The notes under the pieces: generated by a model
The model's input: the letters and a program-made list of their open reading frames with translations, nothing else
Told to the model about the DNA's origin: nothing
The model's database searches: none
From: Mycolicibacterium doricum
Lineage (GTDB): Bacteria; Actinomycetota; Actinomycetes; Mycobacteriales; Mycobacteriaceae
Reading direction: 5' to 3'
NCBI RefSeq assembly: GCF_010728155.1
Contig: NZ_AP022605.1
Location: 1 to 64,000 of the forward strand
DNA: 64,000 bases
Made by a program: the position numbers and the translations under genes
Shown here: positions 8,396 through 17,185 of the stretch, piece by piece
How positions within the stretch are numbered: the stretch's first letter is position 1
Layout: each line of letters starts with the position of its first letter

Positions 8396-9559
8396 CTAGC
8401 GGAGGGCCGCCAGGATCGTGACGACACAGGCAGCGGGCCCGTCACCCAGGGAGCCACCGGCATTCTCGGCGAGGCCGATCCGTGCTCTCTGCACCTGGCG
8501 CGCGCCGCCGCGGCCGCGCAGCTGATCGGCGATTTCCACGAGCTGGGCCGCCCCGGTGGCCCCGATCGGGTGGCCGCGCGCCAGCAGCCCGCCGGACACG
8601 TTCACCGGGGTCGAGCCGCCGATACCCGTGGCGCCGTCTCGGGCGAGCTTGGCGCCCTCGCCCGCCGGGGCGATGCCGATCTCCTCGGCGATCACGAGTT
8701 CGGCGGGCGACGCGGCGTCGTGCACCTCGAACAGGTCAATCCCGTCCGGGCCAACCCCGGCCTGCTCGAAGGCCGTCCGGGCGGTGCGTCCGACGACGTC
8801 CCCGCCGTCGCCGACCCGTGCCGCCCCGACCGCCGAGGCCAGCACTTGCACGGACGGCAGGTTGCGTCGGCGGGCCAGGTCGGTCCGCGTCAGCACACAG
8901 GCGGCCGCGCCGTCACCGATGGAGGAGCACATCGGCCGTGTCAGTGGGGCCACGATCGTGCGCGCAGCCAGGATCTCCTCGACGGTGAGCGCGGTGCGGT
9001 TCTGCGCGATCGGGTTGAGGCTGCCGTTGTGCAGGCTCTTGGCCGCAACCAGCGCCAGGTCGCGGGCCGACGCACCGGTCCGTTCGAGGTAGGCGCGCGC
9101 CTCGGCCGCGTAGATCTCCATGAACACGGGGCGGCACCCGTCGTGCTCCCCGGCCAGCTCGACGTCGATGGCGGTGGCCAGCGCTCGCCCGGCGCGCGTG
9201 CGGTCGGTGCTCGTCATCTTCTCCGCGCCGACCACCAGGACATGGTCGTAGGCGCCGGAGGAGACGGCCATGGCTCCGAGGTGGAACGCGCTCGAGCTGG
9301 ACGCGCAGGCGTTCTCGACCGACACCATCGGGCGTCCGGCGACACGCGATCCGCCCAGCGCCGTGTGGGCCCGGATCATCTCCTGCCCGGTGAGGACGCC
9401 GGCCGCGGCATTGCCGAACACCACCAGCCCGATCGCGTCCGGCTCCACCCCGGCGTCGGCGAGCGCCGCGTCGGCAGCCTCGGCGGCCAGATCCCGCAGC
9501 CGGGTGCCGACGAACATGCCGAACCGAGTGATGCCGGTGCCGATGATCGCTACGTCCAT
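8396..9559 (-). CDS. Thiolase (acetyl-CoA acetyltransferase, SCP-x type) with intact active site
   Basis: 387 residues from ATG 9559, preceded by GGAAGGA. In contrast to the thiolase-like gene of unit A, this one keeps the nucleophilic Cys85 in VENACASSSSAF, His280 in EVHDAAS and His330 in ARGHPIGATG, so it should catalyse thiolytic cleavage of a 3-ketoacyl-CoA. The overall layout (DVAIIGTGITRFG start, VVFGNAAAG) is that of the SCP-x/lipid-transfer thiolase subfamily used for branched or bulky acyl-CoAs. It lies in unit B, 68 bp after the acyl-CoA ligase and 130 bp before the MaoC pair. Confidence 0.92.
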   Translation of the reverse strand: MDVAIIGTGITRFGMFVGTRLRDLAAEAADAALADAGVEPDAIGLVVFGNAAAGVLTGQEMIRAHTALGGSRVAGRPMVSVENACASSSSAFHLGAMAVSSGAYDHVLVVGAEKMTSTDRTRAGRALATAIDVELAGEHDGCRPVFMEIYAAEARAYLERTGASARDLALVAAKSLHNGSLNPIAQNRTALTVEEILAARTIVAPLTRPMCSSIGDGAAACVLTRTDLARRRNLPSVQVLASAVGAARVGDGGDVVGRTARTAFEQAGVGPDGIDLFEVHDAASPAELVIAEEIGIAPAGEGAKLARDGATGIGGSTPVNVSGGLLARGHPIGATGAAQLVEIADQLRGRGGARQVQRARIGLAENAGGSLGDGPAACVVTILAALR

Positions 9560-9627
9560 GTCGCGACGTCCTTCCTGCCCTCCATGTCGGGTGACTCGTC
9601 GATGCCGGGGGCACCGCACTCGCTGCC

Positions 9628-11184
9628 TCAGCGCTGGACGACGCCGCCCTCGACACCGGTGAATCGCTTGCGCAGCTCGGTCTTGAGGAGCTTGCCGGTG
9701 GCATTGCGGGGCAGCTCGGGAAGGAAGTGCACCTCGCGCGGGCACTTGAAATGCGCCAACCGTTCGCGGCACCACGCGATCAGTTCGTCGGCGCTGGGTT
9801 GCTGCTCGGCGGCTGGGTCGGCAACCACCACCGCGACGACGCGCTCACCCCACTTCTCGTCCGGACCGCCGACCACCGCGGCGTCCAGCACACCGGGGTG
9901 ACGGAACAACACCTGCTCCACCTCGATGGGGTAGACATTCTCCCCGCCTGAGATGATCATGTCCTTCTTGCGGTCGACGAGCGTGATGTAGCCGTCAGCG
10001 TCGATCCGGCCGAGGTCACCGGTGTGGAACCAGCCGCCCCGGAAGGCCTCGGCAGTGGTCGCCGGCTTCATCCAATACCCGACGAACACGTTGGGTCCGC
10101 GCACCAGGAGCTCGCCGACGGTGTCGACCGGGACGTCCCGGTCGTTGGCGTCCACGATGCGGGCATCGACGTGCATGGCGACCCGGCCGATCGAACCGGC
10201 CCGGGTCGTGATGTTGGCGGCGTCCAAGACCGAGACCATGGGTGCAGTCTCGGTCATCCCGAATCCCTCGGTGAAGGGCACGCCGCGTTGCTGCATGAAG
10301 TCGATGACGGTCAACGGCACCGGCGCGCCGCCGCCCATGGCAAACCGCAGGGCCGAGAGGTCGTAGGAGTCGAAGTCGGGCACCTGGGTCACCGCCGACC
10401 ACATCGCCGGCACCATGAACTGGACGGTCGCTCGGCTCTCGGCCATCGCCTTGAGCGTGCCCACCGGGTCGAAGGACGGGAGGATCACGCTGGTCCCGCC
10501 GACGTAGAGCAATGGCAGCGTATGCACTCCCAGCCCGCCGATGTGGAACATCGGGGCCACGGCGACGGTCACGTCGCTGCCGTGCAGGCCCTGGTCGGTG
10601 CCCAGCACGTTGACGGCATTCCACAGCAGGTTGTCGTGGGTGATGATGGCGCCCTTCGGGCGGCCGGTGGTGCCCGAGGTGTACATGATGAACGCCGGGT
10701 CGCGGCCGTCGACGTCGTTGTCGAGAGGCTCGGAGGCACCGCCGGAGAGCAGGTCGGCGTAGGGCATCTCGCCGTCCGCGGCGGCGCTCCCGGCCCGGAC
10801 GGTGTGCCGGACCCGGACCCCCGGCTCGGCCAGCGCGCTGACCGCCGCCGCCGCGAGCGGGTGGTGGAAGACCAGCACGTCGGCGCCGGAGTCGGCGAGG
10901 ATGTAGCCGATCTCCGGGCCGGCGAGCCGGACGTTGATCGGGATGGTGATGGCGCCGATCTTCGCGCAACCGAGTAGGACCTCCATGAACTCCACGGAGT
11001 TCACCAGCAGCACGGCCACGCGGTCCCCCTTGCGGACGCCGAGGCGCAGCAGGTTCGAGGCCACCTGGTTGGTGCGCTGTTCGAGCTGGGAGAAAGTGAA
11101 GCTGGTGTCACCGCAGACGAACGCCGTGCGTTGCCCGCTGAGGAAGGCCCGTTTGGTGACCCACTGACCGATACCGCGATCCAT
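9628..11184 (-). CDS. Acyl-CoA synthetase (FadD-type, AMP-forming)
   Basis: 518 residues with a good GGAGGAG site 6 nt before the ATG. ANL motifs: IMYTSGTTGRPKGAII (P-loop), EGFGMTETAPMVS, GWFHTGDLGRIDADGYITLVDRKKD, and NATGKLLKTELRKRF with the C-terminal catalytic Lys. Second of three ligases in the island; it lies between the acyl-CoA dehydrogenase and the catalytic thiolase in unit B. Either it activates a different pathway intermediate (for example a side-chain acid re-entering as CoA ester) or the ligases cover different substrates. Confidence 0.93.
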   Translation of the reverse strand: MDRGIGQWVTKRAFLSGQRTAFVCGDTSFTFSQLEQRTNQVASNLLRLGVRKGDRVAVLLVNSVEFMEVLLGCAKIGAITIPINVRLAGPEIGYILADSGADVLVFHHPLAAAAVSALAEPGVRVRHTVRAGSAAADGEMPYADLLSGGASEPLDNDVDGRDPAFIMYTSGTTGRPKGAIITHDNLLWNAVNVLGTDQGLHGSDVTVAVAPMFHIGGLGVHTLPLLYVGGTSVILPSFDPVGTLKAMAESRATVQFMVPAMWSAVTQVPDFDSYDLSALRFAMGGGAPVPLTVIDFMQQRGVPFTEGFGMTETAPMVSVLDAANITTRAGSIGRVAMHVDARIVDANDRDVPVDTVGELLVRGPNVFVGYWMKPATTAEAFRGGWFHTGDLGRIDADGYITLVDRKKDMIISGGENVYPIEVEQVLFRHPGVLDAAVVGGPDEKWGERVVAVVVADPAAEQQPSADELIAWCRERLAHFKCPREVHFLPELPRNATGKLLKTELRKRFTGVEGGVVQR

Positions 11185-11313
11185 GGCGTACTCCTCCGCC
11201 GCAGCGTCGGCGGCTTCTCGTAGGTGAGAATGGCTCGGTGAGGCAGCGCCCGGGCCCGACGGCCACCCGGTCGCTGCCGTCCGCCCATGTCCACCGGAAC
11301 GGACAGGAACGGG

Positions 11314-11361
11314 GTGAAGAAAGCAGTGAAGAAAGCAGTGAAGAAGGCAGTGCAGAAAGCT
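11314..11361. repeat. Four tandem 12-bp units between the ligase and dehydrogenase genes
   Basis: The unit GTGAAGAAAGCA occurs twice perfectly (11314-11337), then GTGAAGAAGGCA and GTGCAGAAAGCT. It ends at the first base of the acyl-CoA dehydrogenase stop codon region. Read on the plus strand it would encode VKKAVKKAVKKAVQKAQ within a 26-codon frame ending at 11394. It is purine-rich on one strand, unlike its surroundings. Function unknown. Confidence 0.85.
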
Positions 11362-12515
11362 CAGTACGATCGTGGCAGGTTCAGGCTGTGCTGAGCCACA
11401 TAGTTGAGGATCATCTCTCGGCTGATCGGCGCGGTGCGCATCAGCCGCACCGGGCCCCAGAGAGTGGCCAGCCCGTACTCGGTGGCCAACCCGTTGCCGC
11501 CGTGGGTCTGGATCGCCTGGTCGAGGGCCAGGATGCCGGCCTCGGCCGCAGCGTATTTGGCCATGTTCGACGCCTCAGCCGAACCCGGGTCGCCGGCGTC
11601 GTGCAGTGAGGCCGCCCGCTGGGTCATCAGCCGGGCCAGCTCCAGCTGGATCTTGGCGTGTGCCAGCGGGTGGGACAGGCCCTGGTGGGCTCCGATCGGC
11701 ACGTCCCAGACCTTGCGCTCGCGCGCGTAGGCAGACGCCTTGTCCAGCGCATAGCGACCGATGCCGTTGCCCAGGGCGGCGCCCATGATGCGTTCGGGGT
11801 TGAGGCCCATGAACACCTGACGCAAACCGTCGTTTTCCGCGCCGATCAGGTTCTCGGCCGGCACCCGCACGTCGTCGAAGAACAAAGTGAACTGCTTCTC
11901 CGGTGTCACCGCCTGCACCGGGATGAGGGTCTTGGTCAACCCGGGCGCGTCAGTCGGGACCACGAGCAGGCTCAGCCGTCCGCGGCCGCGGTCGTCTGTC
12001 GCGGTGCGGGTGACGACCAGGATGGCCTCCGCCTCGTCGACGCCGGAAATGTAGTACTTGGTGCCGTTGAGTATCCAATCCCCACCGACGCGCTTGGCGT
12101 GGGTGGAGATGTTGTGGGAGTTCGAGCCCGCATCCGGCTCGGTGATGGCGAACGACATGATGATCTCGCCGCTGGCGATGCCCGGCAGCCAGCGCGCCTT
12201 GAGCTCGTCGCTGCCGAAAGCCTGGATGATCGTGCCGCAGATGGTGGGGGAGACCACCGTCATCAGCAGCGGGCAGCCTGCCGCGGCCAGTTCCTCACCG
12301 ACGATCTGCATGTCGTAGATGCCGCCGCCGCCGCCGCCGTACTGCTCGGTGATGTTGACCCCGAGGAACCCCTGCTTGCCCACGGCCTGCCAGAGTTCCG
12401 AGCTCTTCTCCCCGCCGAGCGACTTGGCCACGTAGTAGTCGTGCCCGAAGTCCTTGGCGATCTCGGACACGGCCTTGCGAAGAGCTCGCCGTTCCTCGGT
12501 CTCGTGTAGTTCCAT
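11361..12515 (-). CDS. Acyl-CoA dehydrogenase (FadE-type)
   Basis: 384 residues, FAD-dependent alpha,beta-oxidation of an acyl-CoA. FAD/substrate motifs: FAITEPDAGSNSHNISTHAK (residues ~125-145), KYYISGVDEAEAILVV, and QTHGGNGLATEYGL in the C-terminal helical domain. A Glu in GLNPERIMGAALG occupies the place of the catalytic base of isovaleryl-CoA dehydrogenase (Glu254), which points to short branched or isoprenoid acyl-CoA substrates; the usual YEGT-type Glu is absent from the C-terminus (TAPISREMILNYV). AtuD-like in context: it follows the two carboxylase genes in unit B by 58 bp. Confidence 0.92.
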   Translation of the reverse strand: MELHETEERRALRKAVSEIAKDFGHDYYVAKSLGGEKSSELWQAVGKQGFLGVNITEQYGGGGGGIYDMQIVGEELAAAGCPLLMTVVSPTICGTIIQAFGSDELKARWLPGIASGEIIMSFAITEPDAGSNSHNISTHAKRVGGDWILNGTKYYISGVDEAEAILVVTRTATDDRGRGRLSLLVVPTDAPGLTKTLIPVQAVTPEKQFTLFFDDVRVPAENLIGAENDGLRQVFMGLNPERIMGAALGNGIGRYALDKASAYARERKVWDVPIGAHQGLSHPLAHAKIQLELARLMTQRAASLHDAGDPGSAEASNMAKYAAAEAGILALDQAIQTHGGNGLATEYGLATLWGPVRLMRTAPISREMILNYVAQHSLNLPRSY

Positions 12516-12573
12516 ACCGCTCTCCTACTTCGAAGTCACCCGCCACCGGGGCCGGTGACAGGTCGGGTGGTGC

Positions 12574-14595
12574 TCAATCCTGGTCTGCACCGTCGGCCGC
12601 TCCGACCACCGCGAGGGCATCGCCGGTGGACACCTGCTGACCCACCTCGACGGAAAGTTCGGCGACGATCCCGTCGATCGGGCTGGCGATGGTGTGTTCC
12701 ATCTTCATCGCTTCCACCACGACCAAGGCTTGCCCGGCCGTCACGACGTCGCCCGCGGCGACGGGCAGCCGGATCACCGAACCCGGCATGGGCGCCGTCA
12801 GGGAGCCCGCCGGTTTCAACGTGCTCGGGTCCAGGAACCGTGGCACCTGGGTGAATGCAGTGAACCCCGCAGGGCTGTCAACATAGGCCATGTCGCCGTC
12901 GAGGACGACGTCGTAGCCGCGCCGTACTCCGCCGGTCTCCAGGACCACCCGGTCCGGCCGCTGCACGAGCACCCTGACATCCTCGACGGGCTTGCCGTCG
13001 ACTTCCACCTCGACGCCGTCGCGGAGCAACCCATAGCCCACCCGACGCTCGCGGCCGTCGGCGCTCACCCATCCGGCGGACTGCAGCTGGGACGGGTTGT
13101 TGCGCCACCCGGCAGGCAGCGTCGGCTGGACGGAGGCCGCGGCGCGGCGCGCCGCGACCAGGGCGAATGTCGCCGCGATGGCGTGCATGCGCTCGCCGTC
13201 GCTGTCGATGAGGGGCCCACCGAGATCGGCCACGTCGTGGCGGTCGAGGAACCCGGTGTCGGTGCCGCGTCCGGCGAACTCGCCGTCGCGCAGGACGCGA
13301 ACCAGCAGATCCCGGTTGGTGGTGAGTCCGTGGATCCGGGCGCCGGCGAGCGCGGCGGACAGCGTGCCGAGCGCCTCGGCCCGGGTGGGCGCCCAGGCGA
13401 TCACCTTGGCCAGCATGGCGTCATAGTGGTGGCTGACCACCGAACCGTCGCGCACGCCGGAGTCCACCCGGACCCCGACGTGGTCGGGGATCTGCATCGT
13501 GCGCAGGGTCCCGGTCTGGGGCAGGTATCCCTTCGTGGGGTCCTCGGCGTAGAGCCGGGCCTCGACCGCGTGGCCGGTGATCCGCGGCTCGCTCACCTCG
13601 GCGGGCAGTGGCCGGCCCATCGCCACCAGCAACTGCAGGCGCACGAGGTCCAGCCCGGTGACGAGTTCGGTGACCGGGTGCTCGACCTGCAGCCGGGTGT
13701 TCATCTCCAGGAAGGCGAACGTCCCGTCGTTATCGCCGCCGTTCGCGTCGAGCACGAACTCGACGGTTCCGGCCCCGACGTAACCCACCGCCTGTGCCGC
13801 CGCGACCGCCGCCGCGCCCATCCGCGCGCGCAGGTCGTCGTCGACGACGGGGGAGGGCGCCTCCTCGATGACCTTCTGGTGGCGGCGCTGCACCGAGCAC
13901 TCCCGCTCGAACAGCGAGACGACCGTGCCGTGCATGTCGGCCATCACCTGGATCTCAACGTGGCGGGGGCGCTGCACGTACCGCTCGAGGAACACCGTGC
14001 CGTCGGAGAACGCCGACATCGCCTCGCGCGAGGCCGAGGCCACGGCCTCGTCGAGGTCGTCGGCCGACTCGACAACGCGCATGCCGCGCCCGCCGCCACC
14101 CGCGCTCGCCTTGACCAGCAGGGGGTAGCCGATCTCGGCGCCGAGCTTGCGCAGCTTCTCGGGGTTCAGGCCGGTGGCGTCGCCGCCCGGGAGGACCGGC
14201 ACCCCCGCATCGGCCATCATCGCCTTGGCCGTCAGCTTGGAGCCCATCGCGTCGATGGCGTCCGGCGGCGGGCCGACGAACACGAGCCCGGCGTCGGCGC
14301 AGGCCCGCGCGAAGCCGGCGTTCTCGGACATGAAGCCGTAGCCGGGATGCACGGCGTCGGCGCCGGTGAGAAGGGCGGCGGCGATCACCCGGTCACCGTC
14401 GAGGTAGGTCTCCGCCGGCGAGGAACCCGGCAGCCGGACGGCCTCGTCGGCGTCGTCGACGTGCCAGGCGTCGGCGTCGGCGTCGGAGTACACGGCGACG
14501 GTGGCGATGCCGAGTTCGCGACAGGTGCGAAACACGCGCCGGGCGATCTCTCCCCGGTTGGCCACCAGCAGCTTGTTGATCACGGGCACCGCCAT
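12574..14595 (-). CDS. Biotin-dependent acyl-CoA carboxylase alpha chain (BC-BT-BCCP)
   Basis: About 673 residues. The N-terminal biotin carboxylase has INKLLVANRGEIARRVFRT, the ATP-grasp glycine loop KASAGGGGRGMR, FLERYVQRPRHVEIQ and FLEMNTRLQVEHPVTE. A BT-type linker follows and the C-terminal BCCP carries the biotin site VVEAMKMEHTI, with Lys near residue 631. The start is ATG 14595 or GTG 14598, both overlapping the beta-chain stop, so the chains are co-translated. Architecture equals geranyl-CoA, methylcrotonyl-CoA and mycobacterial AccA1-type enzymes; context with AtuA favours a 3-methyl-enoyl substrate, but sequence alone does not fix specificity. Confidence 0.94.
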   Translation of the reverse strand: MAVPVINKLLVANRGEIARRVFRTCRELGIATVAVYSDADADAWHVDDADEAVRLPGSSPAETYLDGDRVIAAALLTGADAVHPGYGFMSENAGFARACADAGLVFVGPPPDAIDAMGSKLTAKAMMADAGVPVLPGGDATGLNPEKLRKLGAEIGYPLLVKASAGGGGRGMRVVESADDLDEAVASASREAMSAFSDGTVFLERYVQRPRHVEIQVMADMHGTVVSLFERECSVQRRHQKVIEEAPSPVVDDDLRARMGAAAVAAAQAVGYVGAGTVEFVLDANGGDNDGTFAFLEMNTRLQVEHPVTELVTGLDLVRLQLLVAMGRPLPAEVSEPRITGHAVEARLYAEDPTKGYLPQTGTLRTMQIPDHVGVRVDSGVRDGSVVSHHYDAMLAKVIAWAPTRAEALGTLSAALAGARIHGLTTNRDLLVRVLRDGEFAGRGTDTGFLDRHDVADLGGPLIDSDGERMHAIAATFALVAARRAAASVQPTLPAGWRNNPSQLQSAGWVSADGRERRVGYGLLRDGVEVEVDGKPVEDVRVLVQRPDRVVLETGGVRRGYDVVLDGDMAYVDSPAGFTAFTQVPRFLDPSTLKPAGSLTAPMPGSVIRLPVAAGDVVTAGQALVVVEAMKMEHTIASPIDGIVAELSVEVGQQVSTGDALAVVGAADGADQD

Positions 14596-16196
14596 CACAT
14601 CCGGAACACGCCGTAGCCACGTTGGCCACGGACCTCGTTGTTGTGCACCACGGACAGGCAGAACCCCAGAACGGTACGGGTGTCGCGTGGGTCGATGATC
14701 CCGTCGTCGTAGAGCCTGCCGCTATTGGCCAGCGCCAACGACTCACGCTCGATCTGGTTCTCGACGGCAGCGCGCATCTGGGCGTCGGCCTCCTCGTCGA
14801 ACGGAAGGCCCCGGTCGGCGGCCGACTCCCGGGCCACGATCGACAGCACGCCCGCGAGCTGGGCCGGGCCCATGACGGCCGAACGCGAGTTGGGCCAGGT
14901 GAACAGGAAGCGGGGAGAGTAGGACCGCCCGCACATCCCGTAGTTGCCCGCACCGTAGGACGCGCCCATCACGATCGTCAGGTGCGGGACGGTGCTGTTG
15001 GAGACGGCGTTGATCATCTTCGCGCCGTCCTTGATGATGCCGCCCTGCTCGTACTCCGCACCGACCATGTAGCCGGTGGTGTTCTGCAGGAACAGCAGTG
15101 GCGTGTCGATCTGGTTCGCCAGCTGGATGAACTGGGCGGCCTTCTCCGCCTCCTCGCTGAACAGGATTCCGCGCGCGTTGGCCAGGATCCCTACCGGATA
15201 TCCGTGGATCGAGGCCCAACCGGTGACCAGCGAGGTGCCGTAGAGCGGCTTGAACTCGTCGAAGGCCGATCCGTCCACGATGCGGGCGATGACGTCGCGT
15301 GGGTCGAAGGGAACCTTGGGGTCCACCGAGGCGATCCCGAGGAGCTGGTCGGGGTCTCGCAGCGGGGGGGTCGGTGACTGTGTCGGGCCCGGCCCCAGCT
15401 TGCGCCAGTTCAGTCTCGCCATGATCCGCCGCCCGATCCGGATGGCGTCCTGCTCGTCCTCGGCCATGTAGTCGGCCAGCCCGGAGGTGCGGGCATGCAT
15501 GTCGGCGCCGCCGAGCGACTCGTCGTCGGATACTTCGCCGGTGGCCATCTTCACCAGCGGCGGACCGCCGAGGAACACCTTGGACCGGTTACGGACCATC
15601 ACCACGTAATCACACATTCCGGGGATGTACGCGCCGCCTGCCGTCGAGTTACCGAACACCAGTGCGAGTGTCGGCAGGCCCAGCGCGCTGTGCTGGGTGA
15701 GATCGTGGAACAGCTGGCCGCCGGGCACGAAGATCTCGGCCTGCGTGGGTAGGTCAGCCCCGCCCGACTCGACGACGTTGATGATGGGCAGCCGGTTCTC
15801 ACGGGCGACCGCCATGCCCCGGAACACCTTGCGGAAGGTGTAGGGGTTCGAGGCTCCGCCGCGCACCGTCGGGTCGTGCGCGATGATCATCGACTCGACG
15901 CCTTCGACGATGCCGATGCCGACCACAACGCTGCCGCCCACGGGGAACTTCGTGCCCCACGCCGCGAACGGACACAGTTCCAGGAAGGCGGTGTCGGGGT
16001 CGAGCAGCAGCTCGACGCGCTCGCGGGCCAGCATCTTTCCGCGCTTACGGTGCCGGGCGACGTACTTCTCGCCGCCGCCCGCGTTGGCCAGCGCCAGCTG
16101 TTCGGCGATCGTGTCGAGCTGCGCGATGAGTCCCTCGCGATTCTCGAGGTATACCGGTGCACGGGTGTCGACCCGGTCGGGCAGGACGTCAACCAA
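14595..16196 (-). CDS. Acyl-CoA carboxylase carboxyltransferase beta chain (AtuC/LiuB/AccD1 type)
   Basis: 533 residues with two crotonase-like carboxyltransferase halves: N-half oxyanion loop FGNSTAGGAYIPGMCDY with VFLGGPPLVKMATGE, C-half FLQNTTGYMVGAEYEQGGI and MGASYGAGNYGMCGR. These are typical of 3-methylcrotonyl-/geranyl-CoA carboxylases. The TTG at 16196 (LVDVLPDRVD) has a strong GGAGG 5 nt upstream. It heads unit B under the promoter at 16238-16255. It would accept CO2 from carboxybiotin and carboxylate the gamma-methyl of a 3-methyl-2-enoyl-CoA; whether the chain is C5 (leucine) or longer (terpenoid) needs structural comparison. Confidence 0.93.
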   Translation of the reverse strand: MVDVLPDRVDTRAPVYLENREGLIAQLDTIAEQLALANAGGGEKYVARHRKRGKMLARERVELLLDPDTAFLELCPFAAWGTKFPVGGSVVVGIGIVEGVESMIIAHDPTVRGGASNPYTFRKVFRGMAVARENRLPIINVVESGGADLPTQAEIFVPGGQLFHDLTQHSALGLPTLALVFGNSTAGGAYIPGMCDYVVMVRNRSKVFLGGPPLVKMATGEVSDDESLGGADMHARTSGLADYMAEDEQDAIRIGRRIMARLNWRKLGPGPTQSPTPPLRDPDQLLGIASVDPKVPFDPRDVIARIVDGSAFDEFKPLYGTSLVTGWASIHGYPVGILANARGILFSEEAEKAAQFIQLANQIDTPLLFLQNTTGYMVGAEYEQGGIIKDGAKMINAVSNSTVPHLTIVMGASYGAGNYGMCGRSYSPRFLFTWPNSRSAVMGPAQLAGVLSIVARESAADRGLPFDEEADAQMRAAVENQIERESLALANSGRLYDDGIIDPRDTRTVLGFCLSVVHNNEVRGQRGYGVFRM

Positions 16197-16237
16197 CTTT
16201 TCCTCCAGGTGACATCGACGTCGATCGCTGACACGTT

Positions 16238-16255
16238 ACGTTAGCCGCTACTAAC
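16238..16255 (-). promoter_or_regulatory. Unit B promoter: TAACGT -10 overlapped by GTTAG-N6-CTAAC operator
   Basis: GTTAGCCGCTACTAAC at 16240-16255 has the same 5-bp arms and 6-bp spacing as the unit A site. On the minus strand the arm again runs into TAACGT (16238-16243), with a second overlapping TAACGT at 16233-16238. Here the predicted start site leaves a leader of roughly 30 nt that includes the GGAGG of the carboxyltransferase gene. The match in both sequence and position argues for one shared regulator. Confidence 0.72.
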
Positions 16256-16402
16256 ATCCGATGACAACGGGGTCGGCGCGCCACGTCATGCATTCCCCCC
16301 GAACCGTTACCGCACGAGCGCCCGGACGGCTCAGCCGGAACAGCGTGAGGGACGGTGGCCGCTTTGCCGACCGGTGGATCACGCCAAGCGCGTCCATTTC
16401 CG

Positions 16403-17182
16403 TCACCTTGCGCCGAAAGTCGGGGCGCGTCGCTCGGTGAAGGCGCCGAAACCTTCACGGCCGTCCGGAGTGGCGAAGAGGTCCGCCACCGCGTCGCGCT
16501 CGTGTTCGACACCGTCGGACGTCGACACGTTGGCCGTCCGCAGCAGCAGGGACTTGGTCGTCGACGCGACTTGGGCTGCGCCAGTGGCCAGCTGCTCTCC
16601 GATGGCGCCTGCCGTCTCGAGCAGCGTGCCGGCGCCGCTAAGCCGATTCACCAGCCCCAGGCTGTGGGCCCGCTCGCCGTCGATGACGGTACCCAGCATC
16701 AGCATCTCGGTGGCCACCCCGACGGGGATGAGCCGTGGCAACCGCTGCGTACCACCCCCGCCAGGGAGCACGCCGAGTTTGGCCTCGGGCAGACCGAGCC
16801 GGGCCTCGGGTGTGGCGACCCTCAGGTCGCATGCCATTGCGAGTTCGAGCCCTCCGCCCAACGCACTGCCGTGGATGGCGGCGATCACCGGAAGCGGGCT
16901 GGCGACGAGGACGTCGAGGGCGTCGGTGAAGCCATGGAGGAAGTCAGCGAAATCGTCGCGGCTACCGAAGGCCTGGATCTCTTCGATGTCGGCGCCCGCG
17001 CAGAACGCCCGGCCGGCCCCGTGTATGACCACCGCACGCACTGATCTCTGCGACTCCAGGGTGCGCAGGGCGTCGGCGAGATCGGTGTAGGTCTGGGTGC
17101 CGATGGCGTTGAGCCGGTCGGCGCCATCGAGTTCAACCCAGGCGACCGCGTCCGCGACGCGGGTGGCGATCCTGGTGGCCAC
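16403..17182 (-). CDS. Enoyl-CoA hydratase with both catalytic glutamates
   Basis: 259 residues. Oxyanion segments HGAGRAFCAGADIEEI and HGSALGGGLELAMACD are present. Both crotonase acid/base residues are kept: Glu in GGGLELAMACD and, twenty residues on, Glu in LGLPEAKLG, followed by GVLPGGGGTQRLPRL. It should therefore be a true syn-hydratase of 2-enoyl-CoA. The GTG at 17182 is 3 bp after the stop of the preceding crotonase gene, so translation is probably coupled. Last gene of unit C; 206 bp separate it from the carboxylase start. Confidence 0.92.
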   Translation of the reverse strand: MATRIATRVADAVAWVELDGADRLNAIGTQTYTDLADALRTLESQRSVRAVVIHGAGRAFCAGADIEEIQAFGSRDDFADFLHGFTDALDVLVASPLPVIAAIHGSALGGGLELAMACDLRVATPEARLGLPEAKLGVLPGGGGTQRLPRLIPVGVATEMLMLGTVIDGERAHSLGLVNRLSGAGTLLETAGAIGEQLATGAAQVASTTKSLLLRTANVSTSDGVEHERDAVADLFATPDGREGFGAFTERRAPTFGAR

Positions 17183-17185
17183 GGG

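Noticed and set aside
8183..9901. 572-codon open frame on the plus strand
   Set aside because: Antisense to the catalytic thiolase and the hot-dog gene; composition is that of a GC-driven shadow.
12694..14616. 640-codon open frame on the plus strand
   Set aside because: Antisense shadow of the biotin carboxylase gene, whose motifs are unambiguous.
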